Part shown: piece after piece, positions 9,740 to 20,381 of the stretch
Position numbering within the stretch: the stretch's first letter is position 1
Layout: every line of letters starts with the position of its first letter
From: Francisella endosymbiont of Ornithodoros moubata
Lineage (GTDB): Bacteria; Pseudomonadota; Gammaproteobacteria; Francisellales; Francisellaceae
Assembly: GCA_002095075.2 (NCBI GenBank)
Contig: LVCE01000001.1
Coordinates: 248,001-312,000 of the forward strand
Direction of reading: 5' to 3'
DNA: 64,000 nucleotides
The notes under the pieces: generated by a model
Seen by the model: only the letters and a program-made list of their open reading frames with translations
Databases searched by the model: none
Told to the model about the DNA's origin: nothing
Position numbers and translations under genes: made by a program

Positions 9740-10367
9740 TGTATCACGGCGATAAAATCAGAATGAGTGATTTTTCGTTGACCCAGAGAACTCCTTAATA
9801 CATCAAAGTGTTCACTCATCACAAGGAGCAGGCCTAGTTAATAGTGATGGTTTTGGTATCGGGGTGGTATACAAGCTTGCACAAAGAACCAGGAGTTTAT
9901 AAAGATCCTCTTTTCCAGCTTGGAATAATCAAAACTTAATATCTTTAGCAAAACATATCAAAAGTAGAAATTTTATGGCACATGTGTGTACTAGCACTAT
10001 TGCACCAACTGCTAGTGTAAACTGTCATCCATTTGTATTTAAAAATCATCTATTTATGCATAATGTTTCAATTACTGATTTTGATTATATAAGACAAGAA
10101 ATCGAACAGTTGATAAAACTACAATGTTTTAAAGCTAGATTTGGTTCTACTGATTCTGAGGTGATGTTTTTGCTAGCAGTATCAAATGGTCTAGAAAATG
10201 ATGCAAAAGCAGCGATAGTAAAATCTATCGAACAGATTACCAAAATTCAGGCAAAAAATGGTCTAAAAGAAAATGTCAAAGTAAGTATTGCTTACTCAAA
10301 TGGTGAAACTTCGTATTCGCTAAAAATCTCTACCATTGGTAATGAGCCATCGTTATACTATTATTAG
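9739..10367 (+). pseudogene. Class II glutamine amidotransferase (YafJ-like), broken
   Basis: Fragments in different frames read YHGDKIRMSDF, then VDPENSLIHQSVHSSQGAGL and NSDGFGIG, then an open C-terminal part (9975-10367) with MAHVCTSTIAPTASVNCHPF, the usual FAHVRAST...NCHPF region of class II amidotransferases. The start reads Met-Tyr-His-Gly, so the expected N-terminal Met-Cys-Arg with the catalytic Cys2 is missing, apparently through a deletion of about 15 bases. At least two frameshifts follow. It is non-functional. The ATG overlaps the tsaB stop, showing the original operon arrangement. Confidence 0.8.
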
Positions 10368-10545
10368 TTATAAAGATATTATAAGAAACTCTTGATTTAA
10401 AAAAGAAAAATAAATTAAAAAATGCTTTTGTAGTATATTATCAGAGCCGCTAGTGGTGTCTGATTCGTATACTTATGTAAATAATTATACTTGTATTAAA
10501 ATTAGGCAAAATGAATTTAAAGTAGAAAAGTTGTAAAGAACAAAA

Positions 10546-11718
10546 ATGGCATTGCTTAACACAAAGATTCAAAATATTTCGACTTCACCAACTAATACTA
10601 TGGCAGCTTTAGCAAAGCAAATCAAAGATCAAGAAAATGATGTAATCTCTCTTGTTATCGGAGAACCTGGTTTTAGTACTCCAGATATTATTAAAGCCGC
10701 TGGTATCGAAGCAATAAACAAAATATTACCAAGTATACAAATATTGATGGTCTTAAAGAGCTACGTGAAGCTATAGTAGCTCGTTATAAGCGTGAGTATG
10801 GTATTGAGTTTGCTGCAGATCAAGTCTGTGTTACATCAGGAGCTAAACATAGTTTACATAATATTTTAAACTGTATTTTAGAAGCAGGAGATAAGGCAAT
10901 TTTCTTTGCACCATACTGGGTATCATATCCAGATATGATTGCACTTACAGGAGCAAAATCAATAGTTGTAGAAACTAAGTTTGAGAATAACTTTGAAATA
11001 GATGTTACAGATTTAGAAAAGCATATTACAGCAAATATCAACTTACCTAATAATCCTACAGGTTTAATCTATTTGAAAAAATGTATCGAAGATTTAGCAA
11101 ATTTACTTAGAAAATATCCAAATATTGGATTATTGGTGATGATATTTATGATCAACTATACTTCAAAGATAGAGTTACACTGATAATAGAAGTAGCATCT
11201 GATTAGCTGATAGATATGTAATTGCCAGTGGTGTGTCAAAAAACTTTGCAATGACTGGTCAGCGCGTTGGTTTTACAATAGCACCAAAGCTTTTAAATGA
11301 TGCGCTAAAGAAATTTCAGTCGCAATCTGCTACTTGTGCTTGCTCTATATCACAATATGCTGCAATTACTGCTATGAATGTGCCAGCAAGATTTACAGTA
11401 TTTTGTAGAGAGTCTTATAAGCAAAAAGAGCAATTTGTCACTAACTGTCTAAAGGCTATGCCACATATTGATGTTAAGAGCGCTGATGGTACTTTCTATC
11501 TTTTTCCAGATCTTAGAAAACTACTTGAGCACACTAATTTTAATAGTGATGCCGAGTTATGTAATACACTGCTTACAGAAGAGTATGTAGCTATGATGCC
11601 TGGTGTGGCATTTGGTTTATCAGGTTTTGCTATAATTAGTTGTGCTAATGAAATGCCAGAGCTCGAAGAAGCTATGACTAGAGTAACTAGATTTATAAAT
11701 CGACATGTTACTCAATAG
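10546..11718 (+). pseudogene. aspC: Class I PLP aminotransferase (aspartate type), broken
   Basis: A family I aminotransferase across its whole length but split into three frames. The N-terminal part has LAKQIKDQENDVISLVIGEP and stops near 10740. The middle part has CVTSGAKHSLHNILNCIL, FAPYWVSYPDM and LPNNPTGLIY. The C-terminal part has the PLP lysine motif VSKNFAMTGQRVGF (11239-11280). Frameshifts lie near 10720, near 11130 and just before 11230. The most likely function was transamination of aspartate or aromatic amino acids; substrate choice cannot be read from sequence. Confidence 0.8.
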
Positions 11719-11816
11719 TTTGCAAATTTGCATTTTGAGTCAAATGCAATAAATATTTTCGCCACCAAAGTATATAGCTGCTACAATCAATAATTATTTC
11801 TCGTTGTAATTTTTTT

Positions 11817-12714
11817 ATGAAAAAATGTGGCTACATCTCAATTATAGGTAGACCTAATGTTGGTAAATCTACTTTGTTAAATAATATACTTAAGTATAAG
11901 GTAAGTATTACATCACGCAAACCTCAGACAACTAGACATCAAATTACTGGTATTAAGACTGTTGGTGATACGCAGTTTATCTATGTTGATACTCCTGGTA
12001 TACATATCAAAGAGCTTAAAGCTATCAATAAATTTATGAATAAAGCAGCAACAACAATGGTCAAAGATGTTGATGTGATTTTATTTGTAGTTGAAATGGG
12101 TAAAATGGACAGAGCTAGAGGATAATATTGTCGAAAAACTGAAATATTCTCAAATTCTGATATTTTTGGTAGTTAATAAGGTTGATAAGAAAAATCATTA
12201 GAAGCAGCAATGTTTATCGAATTTGTTAAAGAAAAGCTAAGTTTTTATGATGTGATTTATGTATCTGCTAAGCAGGGACATAACATCAACGAACTAGAGT
12301 CAAGAATTGAGAAACTTTTACCAAAGTCTGAATATTTTTTCTATGAAGAAGACCAAATTACGGATAGAAGCATTAAGTTCATGGTAGCTGAAATTATTCG
12401 TGAGAAGATTATGCGTACTATAGGCAGTGAGGTGCCATATCAGATAACCGTAGAGATAGATAGATATAAAGTTGATGAAGAAAAAAACATTGTTGATATC
12501 TATACTAGTATCCTTGTTGAGAGAGAAAGTCAAAAAGGTATTGTCTGTCATAGGCGCTAAAGGAACCAAGCTCAAAAAGATTGGTACAGACTCGCGTATG
12601 GATATCGAAAGGTTAGTTGGTATGCAAGTTAATCTCAAAACTCATGTGAAAGTCAAAAGTGGCTGGTCAGATGATGATCGAGCTTTGAAGTCACTTGGCT
12701 ATGATTTAATCTAA
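11817..12714 (+). pseudogene. era: GTPase Era, three frameshifting lesions
   Basis: Full-length Era (30S assembly, 16S rRNA 3'-end binding) in three frames. The GTPase domain keeps G1 [11 protein letters not shown]2 [14 protein letters not shown]3 DTPGIH and G4 NKVDKK. The C-terminal KH domain keeps [12 protein letters not shown] and ends SLGYDLI. Lesions are an extra A near 12102-12105, a one-base change in the A run at 12190-12194, and a TGTCTGTC tandem duplication (one extra TGTC) at 12542-12549. The nucleotide span still corresponds to the normal length of about 299 codons. Era is essential in E. coli, so its loss is surprising; two lesions are homopolymeric but the duplication is not. 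Confidence 0.9.
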
Positions 12715-12728
12715 GTATATTTTTACCT

Positions 12729-13147
12729 ATGCAGCGACTTGAGATCAAGACACCACTATGGTATTGCAATATTATTTATTCAAGTTTAGTCTTTTTTACT
12801 AGTTTTGTCGTGGCTAGTTACTTTGGTAATAGTAGTATTGGTTATTTTGATTTTTTGTTGATTTTAGTTTCGATATTTTTTGTGATAATAGAAGATAAAT
12901 TTTCTTTTGAAGCTATCATCATCCCAAATCAATTAGAGAGTAATTCTCTAATATTTGTAATCAATGGTAGTGAAACTGATTTTTGGCTTATTTAGATAAA
13001 TATATTATTATAAATAGCAGGATATTTTTATATGCTATACAGCAAAGCTTAAACAAAAAAAGATTGTGGTTACATAAGTCCAATTTTAAACAACAAAATG
13101 ATATTAAAGCCTTGGCAAGCTATATTTTATTTAGTCAAAATAATTAA
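12729..13147 (+). pseudogene. YgfX/CptA-like small membrane protein, one frameshift
   Basis: The first part (12729-12995) has two hydrophobic segments near residues 15-35 and 40-57. A frameshift near 12990 moves the reading to a frame running to 13147, with NSRIFLYAIQQSLN and KRLWLHKSNFKQQNDIKAL. The two-helix layout followed by a beta-rich tail with RLWL and a closing helix resembles YgfX, the usual partner of the flavinylation factor SdhE. sdhE is present 10 kb away and intact. The family assignment is by pattern only. It sits 14 bases after era. Confidence 0.45.
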
Positions 13148-13203
13148 TCTTTGGTATATTCTTGGGTATACTTTGACTAGTAGTTACTGAGAATGTTCCT
13201 CTA

Positions 13204-15359
13204 ATGTTAAATCAATTTAAAGCTAAAATAACAAATTTTTAGTGCAGACGCAAATCATTGAAAATGAACTATTAAGATATGGATACTTAACAGATGTTAG
13301 TTTATATAGAATGGTTCTTAAACTCGTATTAATTGTTAAAAATAAAGCTGAAGTCATAGAAATTATTAAGTTAGCTAATCAATATGATATTAAACTAACT
13401 TTTCGAACAGTAGGAACTAGTCTTTCCGGTCAAGCTGTGACTGATCAAGTCTTAATAGTATTAGCAGCATATGTATGGTTAGATTATCAAATTATTGGTA
13501 ATGGTAATAAAATCAAGCTTGAACCAAGTATAATTGGTGCACAGGTAAATAATTATCTAAAAATATACAAGCGTAAGATTGGTCCTGATCCTGGTTCGAT
13601 TAATAGTACTAAAATAGGTGGTATCATTGCTAATAACTCAAGTGAGATGTGTTTGTAGTACCATAAAAAACTCCTATACAACCTTAGACTCAATGCGAGT
13701 GATTTTTTGCTGATGGTAGTATTCTTGATACTTCTGATGATAATAGCGTTGCTGATTTTAGAAAAATAAATAAAGATTTTATAAACACAATTTTAAATAT
13801 CCGTCAACAAATAACTCAAAGCCAAGAGATTTTTGATTTTATCAAAAAGAAATTTGCAATAAAAAATACTAGTGGCTACTACAGCTTAAATGCTTTCTTA
13901 ATTTTACTGATCCTATCAAGATTATTGAAAGATTGATTATAGGTTCTGAAGGTACACTTGGATTTGTTAGTAATGTTACGCTAAATATTGTTGTAGATTA
14001 TAAGTATAAAGCCTTAAATCTTATATATGGTAATTTAGATGAATTGATAAATCTAACGACAAAATTACAAACATTCGTGCCTTCATCTGTTGATTTACTT
14101 GATTATTTATCAATAAAATCAGTATCTAGTGTAGCTGAGCTACAACCTTTTTTGATTAAGCTTGAGGATAGTTAATAAAGTTTAGAAGCACAATTAAATG
14201 CTGTAAATCAATATATCTACGCTGCAAATATACTTTATCAAGTCGGCTTTAGAAGAGATGATCAGCAAATGCAAACTCTATGGAAAGCGCATAATGTTGT
14301 GCTGCCAACTATTGTAGCTCAAAGACCTAATGGTAGCAGTGTACTAATTGAGGATATCGTTGTAAATATCCTAGACTTGCCTAATCTTATTAGTAATATC
14401 AAAAAGCTTTTTGTTAAACAGCTATACAAACGCTGCCATTTTTGGGCATATTTTAGCTGGTAATATTCATTTTGTCCTGACTCCTGATTTTAATGATCAA
14501 AACCAGCTTATTGAGTATGATCAATTTATGCATGATCTTACTGCACTAGTAGCAAAAAAATATAATGGTTATCTCAAAACAGAGCATGGTAGTGGACATA
14601 ATATTTCTAAATTTGTAATAGTCGAGTTGGGTGAGAAATGCTGGGATATTATGTGGCAAATTAAAAATCTCTTAGATAAACAAAATATCCTAAATCCAGA
14701 TGTTAAGCTTACTAATGATACAAAGTTACATACCAAAAACCTCAAAGAACTAAATAATGTTGATGAGCAAATAAGTAAATTTATGGAATGTGGTTTCTGT
14801 GAGCCGGTGTGTTCATCAAGGAATCTTAGTTTTATACGACGACAACGTAATACAGTTGCTCGTAAAATCCAAACTCTTGATTGCCAGCAAAAACAACGAT
14901 GGCTTAAAGATTATGAGTATTTTGGTATCCAAACATGCGCTACCACTAGTTTATGTAAGACTTGTTGCTCAGTAGATATTGATACTGGAGCTTTCATCCT
15001 TAGTAAAAAAGCTCGATAGCTTAGATAATTTAAAGTTAACTAAGAAGTTTAGTAAAATTGCTTTGCATATAGACAGCTCTACCCGTAAATAAAATATTGA
15101 CAATAAATATATACAAGCATTACATAAATTTTGTGATGAGGTAGTAATTCCAGAGCAGATTTATTGTTGTGGCTTTGCTGGTGATAAAGGTTTTACAATA
15201 CCTGAGTTAAATGCTAATAGTTTAGCCTCATTAAAACCATAAATCAAAGATTGTGAGATAGGAGTTAGTTTTAATCGTAGCTACCAAATTGGGCTATCTT
15301 ACCATGGTCACTTGGAGTATATATCTTTTATAGAGCTATTATTAGAATGTTTAGAATAG
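13204..15359 (+). pseudogene. FAD-binding and Fe-S oxidase (D-lactate dehydrogenase-like), broken
   Basis: Remnants of a large two-domain flavoenzyme. The FAD (PCMH-type) part includes GTSLSGQAVTD and GPDPGSINSTKIGGI (13242-13658). The oxidase C-terminal part includes IIGSEGTLGFVSNVT, AIFGHILAGNIHFVLTP and LKTEHGSGHNI. A ferredoxin/CCG part includes MECGFCEPVC and LCKTCC, ending in CCGFAGDKGF and a final helix. At least six stops or frameshifts are seen, with probable internal deletions near 14175 and in the C-terminal third. One Fe-S cysteine is replaced (FMECGFCEPVC where CMECG is expected). It ends against the convergent adk. Confidence 0.8.
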
Positions 15360-16010
15360 TTATTTAAGCTGATCAAAAATATCTTGAGATACTTTCTCGA
15401 CAGCTTGATCGCCATTTATTTTAATGTATTTTGGCGTTTTGGTATTAGTTGATGAGAAATTTCTGTAAAAATCGATTAACTTAGCAGTTTGAGCATGATA
15501 TACAAATAGCCTTTGTTGAACTGCATCTTCATTGTCATCTGTACGAATTATTAGTGGCTCACCAGTTAAGTCATCTTTATAAGCCACTTTAGGTGGATTA
15601 AACTTGGGATGATAAGTTCTACCAGATTCTTGATGAACTCTTCTGCCAGTAATTCTCTCGACAAGTAGACTATCAGCAACGTCAACCTCAACTATATAAT
15701 CGATATTAACGCCTAATTTGTCTAATTCTTGCGCTTGAGTGATGGTTCTAGGGACACCATCTAGTAAAAAACCATTATTACAATCACTTTTTGAAATTCT
15801 ATCTTTAACAATTTTTATAATAAACTCGTCTGAAACTAGCTCTCCAGCATCAAGAACTTTTTTTAATTCTTGACCTAGCTCGCTACCTGATTTTATAGTC
15901 CCTCTTATCATGTCTCCAGTAGAGATGTGAGCTATATTGTATTTTTCTTCAATTATCTTTGCTTGAGTCCCCTTACCAGCCCCAGGGGCACCTAAAAGTA
16001 TTATATGCAT
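15360..16010 (-). CDS. adk: Adenylate kinase
   Basis: A 216-residue enzyme catalysing ATP + AMP = 2 ADP. The P-loop [10 protein letters not shown] lies at residues 7-16. The AMP-binding part [18 protein letters not shown] follows, then [10 protein letters not shown]. The long LID ([19 protein letters not shown]) lacks zinc cysteines, as in enterobacterial enzymes. It is intact and of normal length. Its stop is directly adjacent to the stop of the convergent oxidase pseudogene. Confidence 0.96.
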   Translation of the reverse strand: MHIILLGAPGAGKGTQAKIIEEKYNIAHISTGDMIRGTIKSGSELGQELKKVLDAGELVSDEFIIKIVKDRISKSDCNNGFLLDGVPRTITQAQELDKLGVNIDYIVEVDVADSLLVERITGRRVHQESGRTYHPKFNPPKVAYKDDLTGEPLIIRTDDNEDAVQQRLFVYHAQTAKLIDFYRNFSSTNTKTPKYIKINGDQAVEKVSQDIFDQLK

Positions 16011-16135
16011 TATTAATTAACCCTAACGTTTTAAAACTACAGTTTACTTAATGTAGATTTAATTATAAAATAAACAGCGTTATATATCTAGAAATAGAGT
16101 ATCTAATTTTTGAGCTATAAAATAAGAAGAGTTTT

Positions 16136-17139
16136 ATGATATCGTTGTTACTTGAGAAAAAATGCAAACAAGCACAAAAAACAGTTTTAGGTATTGAGTA
16201 TGATAAACATTCTCTTGCTGTTGTCAAGCTTGATAAAAAGGGTGAGAAATATTCATTAGTCTGTTGTGATAGTGATATTTTTCCAGCTGAAGCATATTTT
16301 GAGGGTGAATTAACAACTGAGTATGTCGGTGGTGTAGTTGCTGATATCATCAAAGAAAATAAACTAGGGCGTTTTGTAAAGCTAGGGTTTACAAGTTATA
16401 ATGAAATAGATGTCGTGAAAGAACAAATTGTCTGTGATAAAAGGACTCTTGAAGTAATCGAAAAAGAGGGCATACATTTTTATATTAGAGAAAATTTCCT
16501 AAAAAAGCGTTTTCCAGAAAATTATACTAATGTAGCTTATGATTACTATGATGAATTAGAAGGAAAAGGAACTTTAAATATATACTATATATCTGATAGT
16601 GATAGAGTTAAGCAATTCTATGCTATAACGAATAAAGCTAAAAGAGCATTATCAGTATGTACACTTGATAAATTAGCTATTAGTAGTTTTGTTTCAGAAC
16701 TTTTTTATCAGAGATTTCTCAGTATTCTAACGATAGTATATTTTTAGGATTATATTCGGATAAAATATCTGTATATAGTTTCACCCCTCAGGGAGAATTA
16801 AAAAACTACGAGTCTATCAAAATATTTGATACAAATATTACTAAAGTTAGTTATGTTGATGAAGTTATACAATTGTTGCTAAGATTTATGGATTTTATGT
16901 CATTAGATTTTAGTGCCAATGATTTTGGTAATTTTGATCAGGTTCAAAATAATAATGTTTATATTTATGGTATCAAACAGGATTTTGAGAGTATTTTTAC
17001 ATCGATAAAAGAATTATCACAAAAAAGTTGCAAAATACTTAATCCATTTATAAATGTTGATATTGAGAAATGTGGTAATATAAAAAAACCTTACCGCTAT
17101 GTTTTACCTATAGCAATAGCTATGAGTGAGGCATTGTAG
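16136..17139 (+). pseudogene. pilM: Type IV pilus assembly protein PilM, frameshifted
   Basis: An actin-like PilM protein of about 334 codons, split by one frameshift in a T run near 16700-16710. The first part begins MISLLLEKKCKQAQKTVLGI, the usual start in which the hydrophobic N-terminus is followed by the ATPase fold. The second part runs from ISQYSNDSIFLGLYSDK to YVLPIAIAMSEAL, the characteristic PilM C-terminus. It is placed as PilM mainly because the next genes are pilN, pilO, pilP and pilQ in the canonical order. PilM normally recruits PilN/PilO on the cytoplasmic side of the pilus machine. Confidence 0.75.
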
Positions 17140-17140
17140 T

Positions 17141-17682
17141 ATGAAAGATCTTAATTTTATACGCGGTAGATGGAGGAAAAAACAACTAACATACCTTGGT
17201 ATAGACCTAGGCTTTATGGCTTTATTTGCTTTTATATCAATGTTTATCCTATCGATAATATTTTCTTGGTCTAGTGAAGAGGATATGAAAGTTGAGAACT
17301 ATATACAATCACAAATCACTAAATTCAATAGTCAAGTAGCAGAATACTCAGCAGTTAAAATACAAAGAGATAAGCTACTAGACATCTCAACAGACTTAGC
17401 AAATATTAAAGCTAGTCAGTACTATATCTTACTAGATATAGAAAAAATTTCACGTGTGATAATGTTAACTATGTATCTAGTTCTGGTAAGATAATTCTCA
17501 CTGGAGAAGTCAAAGATTTAAAACTTCTTTCGATATTTATGAAAAATTTAGAGATAGAGTTTAGAATTAAAAAAGTTGAGCTTAAAAGCTTGGGATCTGA
17601 GAAGAACGGTCAAAGAAGTTTTGCTTTAGAATTTAAGTTTGGAGAGGATAATGTATTTAAAGGGGAGAGTGTTAAATGGTAG
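17141..17682 (+). pseudogene. pilN: Type IV pilus assembly protein PilN, frameshifted
   Basis: An inner-membrane PilN with the typical short cytoplasmic N-terminus (MKDLNFIRGRWRKKQ), one transmembrane helix (about residues 20-45) and a periplasmic coiled region. A GTGT where GT is expected near 17453-17456 (a two-base tandem duplication) shifts the frame. Reading resumes as SGKIILTGEVKDLKLL and continues to the stop at 17680-17682. The ATG lies one base after the pilM stop, and pilO starts inside its last codons, so the pil operon layout is unchanged. Confidence 0.75.
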
Positions 17683-18238
17683 ATAAAATACAAAGCTTTT
17701 TATCTAGTAAGCACATAAATAAAGTTATAAATGCACCCCTAAAGATTAGAGTACCAGTAATGATTGTGGTATTTGTATTATTTGTATTTGTTTTTTATGG
17801 TTTGTTGGTAAGTCCAGTTCTTTCAAAAGCTAATCAAAGACAAAATCACATTCGGTCAATGGAGACACAGATTCCAAGGCTTGTCAAAAAAGAAAAACAG
17901 CATTAAAAGAGCAAGTAAAAACGTTAGAGCAGTACAATACCGAAGAAAAATTTAGTATTCCTGAGCGTCATTCGGTACCAATCTTTTTATCTGCACTTAA
18001 TGAAGCTATTAGTAGCTTGGGCATAACGATTATAGACTTATCGCCAGCTGGAGTTGAGAAAAATAAATATCTAGACTTATATGCGTTAGATTTCAAGGCA
18101 AAGCTATCTGGGAACTTCTCGCAATTAATTAAGCTCTTCGTTGCTTTAATTGATATAAAGGATATTGCTGTAATTACAAATATAAACATTAAAAAAGAAT
18201 CTGATGATAAATTAGTTACAGAACTGAACTTACAGCGC
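17676..18238 (+). pseudogene. pilO: Type IV pilus protein PilO, frameshifted and fused into PilP remnant
   Basis: The N-terminal cytoplasmic segment and one transmembrane helix (VPVMIVVFVLFVFVFYGLL) are followed by a periplasmic coiled coil. One A appears to be missing near 17894, which truncates the frame. Reading resumes with QVKTLEQYNTEEKF and continues through ISSLGITIIDLSPAGVEKN. At about 18238 the PilO sequence runs directly, in frame, into a PilP-type C-terminal domain. The PilO tail and the PilP lipoprotein N-terminus are therefore missing. The exact junction is inferred. Confidence 0.7.
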
Positions 18239-18470
18239 TATCCATTAGATTCTTTTAAGTTTAAGGGAGTTGTTTATCAGAATAAACAAAAATAGGGTAT
18301 TGTTGAAAGCTTGATGGAAAATAAACCAATGTATATAAAAAAAAGGTGAGCTAATTGGTCAAAATTATGGTCAAATTGAAGATGTTATAAAAGAAGGTAT
18401 TGTTGTCGATGAGTGGAAGAAAAATAACCAAAAAAGAATCTGGGAAAAGATTCAAACTGTTATACATTAG
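18239..18470 (+). pseudogene. pilP: C-terminal remnant of pilus lipoprotein PilP
   Basis: YPLDSFKFKGVVY matches the conserved YPLDSLKMVG-type start of the PilP beta domain. After a stop near 18295 and a frameshift, it continues as KPMYIKK, GELIGQNYGQIEDVI and WEKIQTVIH. GQNYG is the usual PilP hallmark (GDYIGQNYG). There is no start codon, lipobox or linker of its own. The fragment is attached to the end of pilO, which indicates a deletion of several hundred bases. PilP normally bridges PilN/PilO to the secretin PilQ, so this gene cannot supply a working bridge. Confidence 0.65.
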
Positions 18471-18482
18471 TAAGGTAAAGTG

Positions 18483-20256
18483 ATGTTTTTTGCAAAAAAG
18501 AAGTTATTAGCAGTTCTAACAATTTTAGGTGGTTTTCTAAGTTATGATGTCTCACTAGCTGATATTAAAAAACCTCAAATATCTAATCAGTCGCAGGGTT
18601 TGGAACAGCCTGAAGCAAAAATTGTTGGAAGAGAAGAAAATAAAGATAAAACTATTAATAAACATATCAAAGATCTTGAGTTTCATCGTAGTTTAAATGG
18701 TAGCGCTGTATTTGAAGTTGCTTTTGAGGAGAATATAAGTAATTTCTCGGGTTATAAAATTAAGCTATCACAATATGGTTATACACTGACAATAACTTTT
18801 GATAATACCACTGTATCCGATAAGTGGGTTAGTAATATTGATACTAAAGTTTTTAATACGATAGTTGACTCTATCAAGATTTTCAAGGATGGAGGTAATG
18901 TAGTCTTTGTAATTCATTCTCTTGATAGGATTTCTCTAAGTGATTTTAAAGAGGGTAATGTATTTAAGTTTAAGATTGATAGACGCAATAGTCGTGTTGA
19001 AGGATTTAATGTTAATGAGCCAATTTCAATATCTTTCAAGGATGCGCCAGTACAGACGGTGTTACAAGTATTATCTGAATTTGCAGGTCTAAATCTCGTA
19101 GTTAGTAGTAGTGTGCGTGGCAATATTTCTATTGACCTAAAAAATGTGCCTTGGAATAAGGTAATGAATATTGTTTTAGTTAGTAAAGGCTTAGCTACGA
19201 AAAAATGAGTAGTATATTGTATGTAGCTACTGCAGCTGAAATCGCTGCTCAAGAACAGTTAGAGTTACGAACAAAACGCTCATTAGAGAATAATGCTACT
19301 TTAGTGACTGAATTTATACCGCTAAATTATACTACTGCTCAAGCTGCACAAACAGTTATCACTTCGATGGCAAAACAAAACGGTGGCATTATGTCACCTC
19401 GAGGCAGTATTACCTCTGATACACGGACAAATACTTTAATAATAACAGACACCGAAGAAAAATTACCGCATATAAAAGAGGTTGTCAATGAAATTGATAT
19501 ACCAAATGATCAGGTTTTGATAGAAGCTAGAATCGTCGAGATACTTAGAACAAGTAAGCTTGAGCTAGGTTTAACTATGGAGTTAGTGATCCAGCTGGAA
19601 GAGTTAATGTAGGTTTAGATACTTTTAATGGTGGTACTACACCAACACCGGGATCAACACCGGGATCAACACCTACACCATTTATTGGTACTACTGCGGA
19701 GCTTGCATACACTTTAGCTGGTGGAGTTAAGTTGAGTATGGAAATTAGAGCTCTTGAAAGTGAGTCTCTAGCAAATGAGGTGGCATCACCACACTTAGTG
19801 GTTGCAAATAACCAAGTAGCTTTTATTAAAGATGGTTCTGATGTTCCATATAACCAAGCAACAGCTTCTGGTGCTGCTGCAGTTGCTTTCCAAGAGGCAG
19901 TTTTAGAATTACAAGTAACTCCGCAAATTGCTCCAGATGGTAATATTATTATGGATATTCTTGTTACTAAAAACTCAGTAGGTGCTTCTCCTGGTAAAAC
20001 TCCTGATGGTGGTGATTTACCACCGATTATCAAAAAGAGAGAGATAACTACAAAAGTTATGACAAAAGATGGCGATACAGTGGTAATAGGTGGTATATAT
20101 CAAAAAGTTCAAAAAGAAGAGCGTAATAAAATTCCATTGTTAGGAGATATTCCTTATTTAGGTTATTTATTTAGCTATACAAGAATCGAAGATCAAGATT
20201 CGGAACTTTTAATTTTTATAACTCCAAAAATCATTCAGTCACAGGTTCAAAGATGA
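18483..20256 (+). pseudogene. pilQ: Type IV pilus secretin PilQ, frameshifted
   Basis: An outer-membrane secretin in three frames. The first has a signal peptide (about residues 1-25, ending DVSLA), an AMIN-like domain and the N0 domain with ISISFKDAPVQTVLQVLSEF. The second has the N1 domain with SDTRTNTLIITDTEEKL. The third is the secretin domain with ASPHLVVANNQVAFIKDG and VIGGIYQKVQKEERNKIPLL, ending FITPKIIQSQVQR. Frameshifts lie near 19195-19205 and 19580-19610. A 12-base unit is repeated in tandem near 19649-19672, encoding PGSTPGST. It is the last gene of the broken pil cluster. Confidence 0.85.
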
Positions 20257-20381
20257 TAGTAGATAATAGTTGCAAAAATATTAATATTTAGGTATCTTAT
20301 AGCCTATAATTTTTTATGTACAAGGAGTGATTAGTAACAAACTATCACAGTGTGTAATTAACTTACAATTTTGAGTCAAAA

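Noticed and set aside
12318-12638. 106-codon minus-strand frame opposite era
   Set aside because: The plus strand encodes the Era KH domain; this frame is only open because of complementary codon bias.
19575-20033. 152-codon minus-strand frame opposite pilQ with GVDPGVDPGVG
   Set aside because: It is the mirror of the PGSTPGST repeat in pilQ; the secretin motifs on the plus strand are clear, so this is a shadow frame.
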